Assembly (NCBI GenBank): GCA_903832295.1
Contig: CAILAZ010000280.1
Location: 1 to 64,000, forward strand
Reading direction: 5' to 3'
Length of the DNA: 64,000 bases
Source: an uncultured Acidobacteriota bacterium
Lineage (GTDB): Bacteria; Acidobacteriota; Terriglobia; Terriglobales; Acidobacteriaceae
A model generated the notes under the pieces. The model saw only the letters and a program-made list of their open reading frames with translations, did no database searches and had not been told where the DNA came from. Shown in pieces: positions 57,091 to 64,000 of this stretch. Each line of letters opens with the position of its first letter. Position 1 is the first letter of the stretch. The position numbers and the translations under genes were made by a program.

Positions 57091-58881
57091 CTACGCCCCC
57101 AGCTTCCCCGGACCCCGCATCAACTCCACCACCTGCCGGTAAAGCCGCGACCGAACCGCATACCTCTCATTCGCCTGCGTTATATATTTCACCACCAGGC
57201 TGATCCCCAGCTGCGTCGGCCGTATGCTGATCGCCGGGGCCGCCGAAAACGCCTGCACGCCATACGTCGTCGTCGCCCGATGCCACTCCTGCTCCGCCAG
57301 CTCCGCGCTCGCCTTCGTCTCGGTTTCCACCAGCGCCTGGATCCCCGCCATCAACGCATACGGATCCTTTTCCGCCGGAACCAGCACGCTCAGCTCGTCC
57401 CACAGCCACTGCCCCTTCGTCGTGAAATTGAAGAAGTGCCCCTCCATCGCAAAGCTGTTGACGAACGATACCTGCCTTCCCGTGGGATGTCCTGAGTCGT
57501 TCCAGTTGCCCGTCTCCATCACCACCGTCTTCAGCAGCCCGATCTCCACTACCTCGCCGCCAATTCCGTTGATCTCCACCCAGTCCCCTACGTGGATTCC
57601 ATTGCGTCCCATCAGCACAAACCAGCCGAAGAACGCCACGATGAAGTCTTTCAGCGCCACCGTCAGCCCCGCCCCCGCAAACGCCACCATCGTAGAAAGC
57701 TGCGTCGGAGGCCCGAACAGCACCACCAGCAGCACCACTGCGCCCACCGCCCGCAAACAGAGCCGCAGCACCATCTTCATCGTTGCCGTCGGACGCCGCT
57801 CGTACCCCAGCCGCTCAATGTACCTCTCCAGCGCCCCTTCGCCCACCAGCAGCACCAGCAGCGTCAGCAGCAGCCATAGCATGGAGCGCGCCAGCGCGTG
57901 CATCGTCTCCCTCGTCTGCCGCTCCACAATTCCCCGCCACTGCCCGTAGAGCTTCGTCAGCTGTTGTGCGCCAGAGCCCTGTTTCGCATAGTCCGCCAGC
58001 ATCGTCCGTCTCACCGTGTGAGCCCGGGTCGCCTCCAGCGCAGACATCTTCTGCTCCTTGCTCCCAGCCTGCGCCGCGCCCCCCTCCGCTCCCGGAGCCA
58101 GCGTCTTCCGCTCCTCCCGCAGCCGCTGATTCAGCGCCAGTGACTTCCGCCCCAGCTCTCCGGCCGATTCCTCGGCGTCCCTGCGCGCTTCTTCCAGTCG
58201 TGCACCGCTCTGCCTCAGCCCCCACCATTGCCGTCCCTGCCCCACCAGGTTTTCCGCCGCCGCAAACTGCGCCGCCTTTGCCGCCGCTCCTGACGTTGCC
58301 GTCGTGTGCTGCAGGGTTACATGCTCGTTGAACTTCCGCTGAATCGCGCTCTCATCGTCTCCCCCGGCCTCAATCAGGTCCTGGTGCGCATCTTCCAGCT
58401 CTTCCTGGTTCAGATTTTTCTGTGCCTGTTGCAGATCAAGTGAATCCTGCAATTCGTCGGCTTGCGCCCTGTCCGCCGTGGACATCAGCTTGTTCAGCCG
58501 CGCAATCTCCGAGTCCTCGTCCTTCAACTGCCCTTCCAGCACGTGGATCTTGTCGTTCAGCGCCTTGGTCTGCGGAGTCAGCTTCCCCGGTTGCAGATGC
58601 GCTGCCGTCAGCGCCATCGTGTATCCCAGGTCCACCACGTGGTCTGCCTGCCGGATCGCCTCCACCGCCAGTTGATCTTCTTCCTGCGTCGTCGCCAGTG
58701 AGCGCAACCTGCGCGCCGTCAGCAGCAGGCTCTCATCCACCGCCGGAGACGCCGTCGCCCGTATCTCGCCCCGCACCGCCACCGCCGCACTTTCCTGCCG
58801 CTCTGTCCGGTAGAACGCAACCGCCGCCAGCAAGGCCAGCCCACCCAACCCCGCCAATGCAACGTTTCTTTTCCTGCCCAT
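57091..58881 (-). CDS. Mechanosensitive channel (MscS family) with long periplasmic coiled coil
   Basis: 596 aa from the ATG at 58881 (an in-frame ATG at 58932 is weaker). The N-terminal helix (ALAGLGGLALLAAVAFY) is followed by about 270 residues of heptad-rich coiled coil (QLKDEDSEIARLNKLMSTAD, KNLNQEELEDAHQDLIEAGG and so on). Then membrane helices (WLLLTLLVLLVGEGALERYI, RAVGAVVLLVVLFG) lead to the pore-like helix AFAGAGLTVALKDFIVAFFG, and the cytoplasmic MscS beta-domain contains VGDWVEINGIGGEVVEIGLL. Relieves osmotic pressure. The long N-terminal extension resembles the MscK/MscM type more than MscS. Confidence 0.88.
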   Translation of the reverse strand: MGRKRNVALAGLGGLALLAAVAFYRTERQESAAVAVRGEIRATASPAVDESLLLTARRLRSLATTQEEDQLAVEAIRQADHVVDLGYTMALTAAHLQPGKLTPQTKALNDKIHVLEGQLKDEDSEIARLNKLMSTADRAQADELQDSLDLQQAQKNLNQEELEDAHQDLIEAGGDDESAIQRKFNEHVTLQHTTATSGAAAKAAQFAAAENLVGQGRQWWGLRQSGARLEEARRDAEESAGELGRKSLALNQRLREERKTLAPGAEGGAAQAGSKEQKMSALEATRAHTVRRTMLADYAKQGSGAQQLTKLYGQWRGIVERQTRETMHALARSMLWLLLTLLVLLVGEGALERYIERLGYERRPTATMKMVLRLCLRAVGAVVLLVVLFGPPTQLSTMVAFAGAGLTVALKDFIVAFFGWFVLMGRNGIHVGDWVEINGIGGEVVEIGLLKTVVMETGNWNDSGHPTGRQVSFVNSFAMEGHFFNFTTKGQWLWDELSVLVPAEKDPYALMAGIQALVETETKASAELAEQEWHRATTTYGVQAFSAAPAISIRPTQLGISLVVKYITQANERYAVRSRLYRQVVELMRGPGKLGA

Positions 58882-59030
58882 CTGCGCCACCCCGCCACAC
58901 TCGGAGGAAATCACCCCCGCCGAAAAGTCCACCGATCATACACAACTTTCCCGCTGCCTACCGCCCGCCCGCATCTACTTCCTTCACGAACAGGAGCCGC
59001 CTCGAAGCCTTCCGCGACGGCTGCGACGCT

Positions 59031-59079
59031 GTTGCTCTTGCTCTTGCTCTTGCTATTGCTCTTTGCTCTTGCTCTTGTT
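59031..59079. repeat. (CTTGCT)n hexanucleotide tract, locus 3
   Basis: About eight units of CTTGCT with a few changes, ending CTTGTTTGTTTCTTGAG, the same way locus 2 ends before its REP-like element. The plus-strand orientation is the same at all three loci. Confidence 0.7.
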
Positions 59080-59092
59080 TGTTTCTTGAGGT

Positions 59093-59126
59093 GTCATCCT
59101 GAGCGCTAGCGAAGGACCCCAGCGCT
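59093..59126. repeat. Palindromic REP-like element (GTCATCCTGA type)
   Basis: GTCATCCTGAGCGCTAGCGA followed by AGGACCCCAGCGCT; TCCT and AGGA are arms and GCGCTAGCG a palindromic centre. It is the partner of 51622-51657. Confidence 0.7.
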
Positions 59127-59153
59127 GCTCAACCCTCAGATGCCGCCCCCAGG

Positions 59154-59241
59154 CCTTCCAACCACCAATCGATTCCCTTCCAACCACCAATCGATTCCCT
59201 TCCAACCACCAATCGATTCCCTTCCAACCACCAATCGATTC
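59154..59241. repeat. Perfect tandem repeat, four copies of a 22-nt unit
   Basis: Four identical head-to-tail 22-nt units (59154-59175, 59176-59197, 59198-59219, 59220-59241) of the form CCTTCC-AACCACC-AATCGATTC. No spacers, so not a CRISPR. Translations of it are short spurious frames. Confidence 0.95.
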
Positions 59242-59385
59242 CCGCATCTCCCTGAGCGTTCACCCGCCGTGCCCCACCCTCCCGCGGTCGCCAGCGCCCC
59301 ATCGTGGAATAGTGCGTCTCCCCCGCAGTCACCAGCACCCCGACATGGGGGAATAGCCTGCCGACTCGAGCTCTTCATCAATCTT

Positions 59386-60036
59386 CTAGCTGGGGAAATG
59401 AAAGTGGACGTCCTGCCGGGAGGCAACTGCAACGCCGTCCACCTTGGCCGGGATGAACTGCCACTGCCGCAGCGTGTCAACCACCACTGCGTCCAGTCCG
59501 TAGCCCACGGTCTGCAGTACGCGCGTCTCCACCACGTTGCCGCGCTCATCGATTGTGATCTCGACTATAACGTCGCCGCGAACCCACTCCGGCAGCTTGG
59601 CCCTGACAATGGGAGGCTCCGGCGCTACACGCGTCAGGGCAATGCGCACATCGTGCTCGTTGACGAATCCGCTGGAGAGCGAACCCAGAATGTATCCGGG
59701 CATCCCCGGGCTGAGCGATTGGTCCGTGGTAGGAGGCTGCGCCTTGCTCTCCACCACCGGAGGCGCAATCTTCGCAGCCAGTTTTGCAAAGCTCTTGCGC
59801 GCCTGCCGCTCCTGTTCCACCTTCTTGGGAGTCGCCGCAATACTCTCACCCGGCAGGTAGATGGTGGTCAGCGCTGCTCCCCGTCCGCCGTTGCCGCGCA
59901 GCGAGGCCGCGCCTGTCAGCATTCCGCTCTCCGGACGATGCAATAGCAGGGCGACGGCCGCTACATGCAGGCCGAACGAAAGCAGCAACGCCGATCTGCG
60001 CAGCCAGCCACCACCGGATTTGCCTTGAGCGAACAT
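59386..60036 (-). CDS. TonB-family (energy transducer-like) protein
   Basis: 216 aa. An N-terminal membrane helix (SALLLSFGLHVAAVALLL), a Pro/Ala-rich linker and a C-terminal TonB-like domain (about 145-215, VIVEITIDERGNVVETRVLQ, LDAVVVDTLRQWQFIPAK). TonB links the ExbBD motor to outer-membrane receptors, but this protein has no exbBD or receptor gene next to it, so the partner is elsewhere. Confidence 0.85.
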   Translation of the reverse strand: MFAQGKSGGGWLRRSALLLSFGLHVAAVALLLHRPESGMLTGAASLRGNGGRGAALTTIYLPGESIAATPKKVEQERQARKSFAKLAAKIAPPVVESKAQPPTTDQSLSPGMPGYILGSLSSGFVNEHDVRIALTRVAPEPPIVRAKLPEWVRGDVIVEITIDERGNVVETRVLQTVGYGLDAVVVDTLRQWQFIPAKVDGVAVASRQDVHFHFPS

Positions 60037-60241
60037 CGCAGAATCGAATGAAACGACATCCTGGAAGAAAGGTCAAGTGCCGCTGCGAAGTCCGCAAGAT
60101 CGCGAAATCGTCAGGAATCGTTGGGACAAAAGCACACCGATACCGCTAGTCTGCTCCTCAAATCCCCTCACCTCTCCCCCAAAAAATCTGCGGAATTCCC
60201 ATTCCGGCCCAACCACCTCTCCCTGTGCAAAATCACCGCCT

Positions 60242-60390
60242 CGCCCACCATTGCCCACCCCGCCATCCACCCTTTCGTTTTTGGATACATCAAACGTAAA
60301 TCGTTCCAGACCACCCTCAACCATTGCCCGAATCCGTCAACACACCCTTTTCAACGATTACCCACATCGCCAATCCTTTCCCCGCTTTTG
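60242..60390. repeat. Dispersed intergenic motif cluster, copy C
   Basis: ATTGCCCACCCCGCCA (60250-60265), TTCCAGACCACCCT (60304-60317) and CAACCATTGCCC (60318-60329) are shared with cluster B; TTTTCAACGATTACCCAC (60348-60365) is shared with cluster A; AAATCGTTCC (60298-60307) occurs in all three with minor change. Confidence 0.65.
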
Positions 60391-60629
60391 CACCATCTCT
60401 GGGGCAAAAATGCACAATCGCGGGAATCCTCGCAATTCCTGTCAACCCCCCAAATTCAAAATTTCCCCGCAACCCATTCATTCCAAAGCGAATAAACTTC
60501 AGCCCCAGGTGAGGGGATCACCCCCTCCAACTTGATATTCTGAATATAGAGGGACACAGTCGTAACAAGTGTCTCCCCTGCATAAACACTGACTGCGGGC
60601 GAGTCCGTACTTGACAATCGACGTAACGC

Positions 60630-60662
60630 AACACTGCCCCGGATCATCTCCGGGGCAGTGTT
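60630..60662 (-). terminator. Hairpin after the third permease
   Basis: AACACTGCCCCGGA (60630-60643) pairs perfectly over 14 bp with 60649-60662 around TCATC. There is no good T-run on the minus strand, but the position just past the permease stop suggests a terminator. Confidence 0.65.
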
Positions 60663-60685
60663 CATCATGGGTTCCGCGCCTTGGC

Positions 60686-61795
60686 CTATTCGTACGCCAG
60701 CGCCTCAATCGCGTCTTTCCGTGCCGCCTTCAGCGCCGGATACAGCCCGCCCAGCAGCGCGCCCGTCACCGCAATCAGCGCCGACTTCACCACCCAGTGG
60801 TTGTCCCACATCACCCGGTTCAGCGGGAACCTGTAGTTGATCGCCGCGCTTCCCAGCGCCGTAAACACCAACCCCAGCAGCACTCCCGCAATCGCCAATA
60901 TCAGCGACTCCCGCAGCACTACATTCACAATATAAAACTGCGTCGCGCCCAGTGATTTCAGTATTCCAATCTCTCTCGTGCGTTCCATCACCGCCGTGTA
61001 CATCGACTGGAAAATCACGATGAAACCGATGATCACCGAGATGCCGATCACGATGTCGATGAACGGTCCCAACCCCGGCATATTCGCCACCGTCATCAGC
61101 GACGCATACTCTGCCAGCGAGCGCGCCACATACTGGTCCATCCCCGGAATCTGCTTCACTTCGGCCACCACCGTTTCGGCGTTCTCCGGCGTGTCCGTCT
61201 TCACATAAAACATGCTCACCTTGCCCTCGGAACCGAGCAGGTCCTGCAGCGTTCCAATCGGCACGTAGCGCCGCGCGCCCTTGCCGTGCTCCACGATTCC
61301 GCTGATGCGGAAACTCTGGTTCAGCATGTCGTAGTGGTCGCCGACCTTGGTGTGGTTCTGCTGCGCAAACAGGTCGTCCACAATCATGTCGTACGGGCCC
61401 TGGAAGCCGCCGCCCGCAAGGTAGCGGAACGGCCGCCCCATCTTGTCAAAGTTGTTCGGCGACTTCGAATCCAGGTCGATGCCGGCAATAATTTCCAGCC
61501 GCTTCGTCGTGATGAAGTGCGTCACAATCGGAGCCACTGCCGTCACATGCGGAATCCCCCGCAACTTGTCCGCCACCTTGATCGAAACCGGCGCGCCCGT
61601 GATTCCAGTGAAGAAACTCGAGCCCGGCGGCGACACCATCACGTCAAACCCAATTCCCTTTTGACGGTCGGCGTTGTCGTTGAGCATGCTCATGCACAGT
61701 CCCACAATCAGCAGGATCAGCGTCACTTCAATCGAAATCGCAAACACGCTGATCAGCGTGCGCAGTGGCCTGTGCACCAGGTTGGAGAAAACCAT
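60686..61795 (-). CDS. MacB/FtsX-type ABC transporter permease, third copy
   Basis: 369 aa from the ATG at 61795 (open frame to 61855). Helix 1 is in LISVFAISIEVTLILLIVGL, a periplasmic domain follows (about 60-250), and the C-terminal helices contain VIFQSMYTAVMERTREIGIL, with the end KDAIEALAYE. It is more distant from the pair at 20-22 kb, with a shorter periplasmic domain, nearer the LolC/DevC-like group. No ATPase gene adjacent. Confidence 0.88.
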   Translation of the reverse strand: MVFSNLVHRPLRTLISVFAISIEVTLILLIVGLCMSMLNDNADRQKGIGFDVMVSPPGSSFFTGITGAPVSIKVADKLRGIPHVTAVAPIVTHFITTKRLEIIAGIDLDSKSPNNFDKMGRPFRYLAGGGFQGPYDMIVDDLFAQQNHTKVGDHYDMLNQSFRISGIVEHGKGARRYVPIGTLQDLLGSEGKVSMFYVKTDTPENAETVVAEVKQIPGMDQYVARSLAEYASLMTVANMPGLGPFIDIVIGISVIIGFIVIFQSMYTAVMERTREIGILKSLGATQFYIVNVVLRESLILAIAGVLLGLVFTALGSAAINYRFPLNRVMWDNHWVVKSALIAVTGALLGGLYPALKAARKDAIEALAYE

Positions 61796-61897
61796 CTTAT
61801 TCACTCTTTGAGAATAACAAATCCGGGCTCCATGCACCCGCGGTCGCCTTTCCAATTCGGCCTCGCGCGGAAAGTTGAATTCGTTTTGGAAGTCAAA

Positions 61898-62212
61898 ATG
61901 AAAGCGAGGATGGAAAAGAAAATGTTCATTCCTGTAAGGGCGTTGTGGTTAAACGAAGCAGATGTAGTGCTGGTAACGTTGACCCTGGCAACTGGATTCC
62001 AGGTGCAGGCCGTCACCTGGATCGAACGCAAGGTCAGAGCGGTCGGATGGGTGAACCCCGCGGCCGAGATGGCGCGCGAAGGCTTCAAGGAAGTACGGCC
62101 AAACCGCGCCGCTGAAATCGACGCAGCCACAGCATCCCTGCAGCATCTCGGGCAGGTGAGCGGATACTTCTCGTGGCCAACCATGCTGTGTCCCATGCCG
62201 CAGGGTTTTTGA
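61898..62212 (+). CDS. Possible small protein, hypothetical
   Basis: 104 aa from the ATG at 61898, with GGAAG five nucleotides upstream. Helical in character (LWLNEADVVLVTLTLATGFQ, EMAREGFKEVRPNRAAEIDA), no signal peptide. No family recognised. The region (61796-62349) has no better frame, but the opposite strand also has an open frame, so coding status is uncertain. Confidence 0.35.
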   Translation: MKARMEKKMFIPVRALWLNEADVVLVTLTLATGFQVQAVTWIERKVRAVGWVNPAAEMAREGFKEVRPNRAAEIDAATASLQHLGQVSGYFSWPTMLCPMPQGF

Positions 62213-62306
62213 TTGCAGTGCGCCCCGTCTCACTTCGAGCGCGGGTCGGAGGTTCCGAGGTGAAGAAAGTGTTCAGCCTCAAGTGGTCCATTCGCGAAAA
62301 GTAAAA

Positions 62307-62331
62307 CGCCCCGGCATGAACCTCCGGGGCG
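62307..62331 (-). terminator. Terminator of the phosphohexomutase gene
   Basis: CGCCCCGG (62307-62314) pairs with CCGGGGCG (62324-62331). The minus strand continues TTTTACTTTTC, just past the mutase stop. Confidence 0.8.
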
Positions 62332-62349
62332 CGTTTCGCTTCATGCAGA

Positions 62350-63777
62350 TTAGGCGCTGGTGGCGCGCTCATACACAAAGTCGAGCGTGGCTTCCAGTAT
62401 CTCGTCCACTGTCTCCTGCGATGCTGCTTCGCTATAAACACGCAGCAGCGGTTCGGTTCCGGAGCCGCGCACCAGCACCCACGCCTCGGCTCCGTTGCCC
62501 TCGGTCGGCGCATCCAGAAAGAACTTGAAGCCGTCCAGGTCTTCCATGCGCTGCACTTTGTATTTCCCCATCGTCACTGGCTTTGCGGCAGCACGGCGCA
62601 GCGCGCTCTGCTTCACCTCTTCGGTCAGCCGCAGGTCGCGCCGTCCGTAGCAGTGGCGGCCGTATTTCTCCTGCAGGTCCTCTACCAGTTGCCCCATCGT
62701 CTCGCCTTCTTCGGCCATCACGTTTGCCAGCAGCAGCGCATTCAGCGTGCCATCGCGCTCCGGCAAAAAGCGTGGCAGCCCGATGCCGCCAGACTCCTCG
62801 CCGCCGATCAAAACCAATTTGCCGCTCAGCACAATGTCAGCCACGTACTTGAAGCCGATGCCGTGCTCGATCAACTCGCGTCCGTATGCCTTCGCAATCC
62901 GGTCCAGCATCTTCGTCGTGTTGAATGCGCGCGTGATCGCGCCCGGCCACTGCTTGCGCTTCAGCAGCCACTCCAACAGAACGGCGTAGCACTTGTGCGC
63001 ATCCACCAGTCGGCCGTCTTCTGAAACAGCGCCGATGCGGTCTGCGTCGCCATCGGTAGCAAGTCCCGCGTCGCAATGGTTGGCAACCACCGCCTCCTGC
63101 AATCCGCGCAGATGCGGCAGAATCGGCTCGGGATTGATTCCGCCAAACAACGGATCAATCTCGCCGTGAATCTCCAGGTGATCAACCCCGAGTTCCTTGA
63201 ACACGTCCGAAATGATTCCTCGCCCCGCGCCGTACATCACATCCACAGCAAATTTATGCCCGCCCCTCGCAATCATCTTCAGATCGACAAACGCCTTCAC
63301 GGCGGCAATGTAGTCGGTCTTGAAGTCCGCTTCCACCACGCTGCCACCCTTGCCCTCGACGTGTGGCGCATCAATCAGTGTTTCAATCTTCTTGATGATC
63401 GCAGGCGATGCCGAACCGCCGTAGCTGGCCTTGAACTTCACCCCGTTCCAGTCCCATGGATTGTGGCTCGAGGTGATCATCACGCCGCCTGCGGCACCGA
63501 GCTTCTTCACCATGTAGCTGAGTGCGGGCGTCGGCGTGATTTCGCGTGCAAGCTGCACCCGGATGCCGCTGCTCGCAATCGCCTCGGCCGTTATTTCTGC
63601 AAAGCGCCGCGAACCGAAGCGCGTGTCATAAGCAACCAGGATTCCCCGCGACGGGTCTTCATCCTGGTGAACGTAATTGGCGATTGCGTGCGCGGCGCGG
63701 CGGACATTTTCAAACGTATAGTCATCGGCAATCACCGCGCGCCATCCGTCCGTGCCAAACTTGATCTGCTGGGGCAT
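62350..63777 (-). CDS. Phosphoglucomutase/phosphomannomutase (alpha-D-phosphohexomutase)
   Basis: 475 aa. The active-site serine is S104 in ITSSHNPWDW, the metal-binding loop is DGDADR (near 241), the sugar-binding loop is GGEESGG and the phosphate loop is RGSGTEPLLR. The start MPQQIKFGTDGWRAV fits the family. It interconverts hexose 1- and 6-phosphates; which sugar cannot be settled by motifs, but the adjacent mannose-1-phosphate guanylyltransferase makes mannose the likely substrate. Confidence 0.93.
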   Translation of the reverse strand: MPQQIKFGTDGWRAVIADDYTFENVRRAAHAIANYVHQDEDPSRGILVAYDTRFGSRRFAEITAEAIASSGIRVQLAREITPTPALSYMVKKLGAAGGVMITSSHNPWDWNGVKFKASYGGSASPAIIKKIETLIDAPHVEGKGGSVVEADFKTDYIAAVKAFVDLKMIARGGHKFAVDVMYGAGRGIISDVFKELGVDHLEIHGEIDPLFGGINPEPILPHLRGLQEAVVANHCDAGLATDGDADRIGAVSEDGRLVDAHKCYAVLLEWLLKRKQWPGAITRAFNTTKMLDRIAKAYGRELIEHGIGFKYVADIVLSGKLVLIGGEESGGIGLPRFLPERDGTLNALLLANVMAEEGETMGQLVEDLQEKYGRHCYGRRDLRLTEEVKQSALRRAAAKPVTMGKYKVQRMEDLDGFKFFLDAPTEGNGAEAWVLVRGSGTEPLLRVYSEAASQETVDEILEATLDFVYERATSA

Positions 63778-63796
63778 TGTTAAGATTCCTTCAGAG

Positions 63797-64000
63797 TTAA
63801 ATGAGCTTTGAATCTTTCTGCTGATCGAGATACTTCACGATCTTGCCTACGTCCTGCGAACGCTCGATGGTCGTAATCAGCAGGGCGTCCCCAGAATCCA
63901 CAACCACAAGGCCGCGGACGCCAACCACGGCAATGAACTTCTCCGGGGCATGCAGGTAGTTGCCGTGCGCATCTAGGACAAAACTCCCGGAGGATGCGAT
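63797..64000 (-). CDS. manC: Mannose-1-phosphate guanylyltransferase, 3' end only
   Basis: The last 67 codons are visible; the gene starts beyond the window edge. The segment GNYLHAPEKFIAVVGVRGLV and VVDSGDALLITTIERSQDVG is the conserved C-terminal part of ManC-type enzymes. Makes GDP-mannose from GTP and mannose 1-phosphate. It is 19 bp upstream of the phosphohexomutase on the same strand, so the two probably form a GDP-mannose operon. Confidence 0.9.
   Translation of the reverse strand: MASSGSFVLDAHGNYLHAPEKFIAVVGVRGLVVVDSGDALLITTIERSQDVGKIVKYLDQQKDSKLI

Larger units (their letters stand above)
60037..60685. other. Long intergenic region containing motif cluster C
   Basis: No gene is supported; several short plus-strand frames have no sensible composition. 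Contains motif cluster C (60242-60390) and a terminator-like hairpin at 60630-60662. Confidence 0.5.

Noticed and set aside
59154-59241. CRISPR array
   Set aside because: Repeats are contiguous with no spacers and no cas genes are present in the window.
59053-59549. Short frames with repeated GIDWWLEGNRLVV peptides
   Set aside because: They come from the 22-nt tandem array; the unit is not a multiple of three, so the peptide pattern is an artefact of the repeat.

Overview
The window looks like chromosomal DNA of a high-GC Gram-negative bacterium, most probably an acidobacterium (Acidobacteriaceae / Terriglobia). This is inferred from several traits seen together: giant secreted proteins mixing NHL, FG-GAP, MBG-like and choice-of-anchor D modules; secreted proteins carrying the 'YAMKA-DAETLGGLPASAF' signature; lineage-typical small membrane and lipoproteins; BamA and Skp homologues, which indicate an outer membrane; and AT-poor coding DNA with dispersed palindromic intergenic repeats. 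No 16S rRNA or other decisive marker is present, so the assignment is inference.

Layout. Positions 3-10949 hold the 3' part of one enormous repeat protein gene that starts outside the window. A perfect hairpin separates it from a minus-strand two-component pair, a MASE1/PAS hybrid histidine kinase and a NarL-type regulator (11156-15715). Next come an aldo/keto reductase, tRNA-Ser(UGA), an HD-GYP protein, a cold-shock protein, a hemerythrin-like protein, two tandem MacB-type permeases without an ATPase, and a polytopic membrane protein (to 24043). From 24258 to 31669 lie a 910-aa TPR protein, a LOG-family enzyme, a secreted protein that appears frameshifted, hypotheticals and a lipoprotein. 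At 31738-34290 is a large secreted repeat protein.

34517-38895 is a compact minus-strand operon: ECF sigma factor, zinc-binding anti-sigma factor, B-box/DUF5668-like membrane protein, a second DUF5668-like protein and a DUF4097-like protein. Its gene overlaps suggest translational coupling, and it is the best candidate here for a coherent envelope-stress module. 39208-44354 encodes a DUF885 hydrolase, a small secreted protein, an Hsp15-like S4 protein and LepA. 44792-50690 carries Skp, BamA and a molybdopterin oxidoreductase.

50749-57073 is a translation/nucleotide block read on the minus strand: a newly noticed 43-aa basic protein, rplM, rpsI, rpsB, tsf, pyrH, frr and pnuC. After an MscS-type channel, a TonB-like protein and a third orphan permease, the window ends with a phosphohexomutase and the 3' end of a mannose-1-phosphate guanylyltransferase gene, which together suggest GDP-mannose supply.

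The least explained material is intergenic. Three loci carry degenerate (CTTGCT)n tracts beside palindromic repeats, and two of these (51381-51833 and 59031-59241) share a mosaic order ending in tandem arrays. Separately, three intergenic regions 18-25 kb apart (17222-17360, 42250-42395, 60242-60390) share exact 14-18 nt words built around CAACGATT / CAACCATTGCC / AATCGTTCC.
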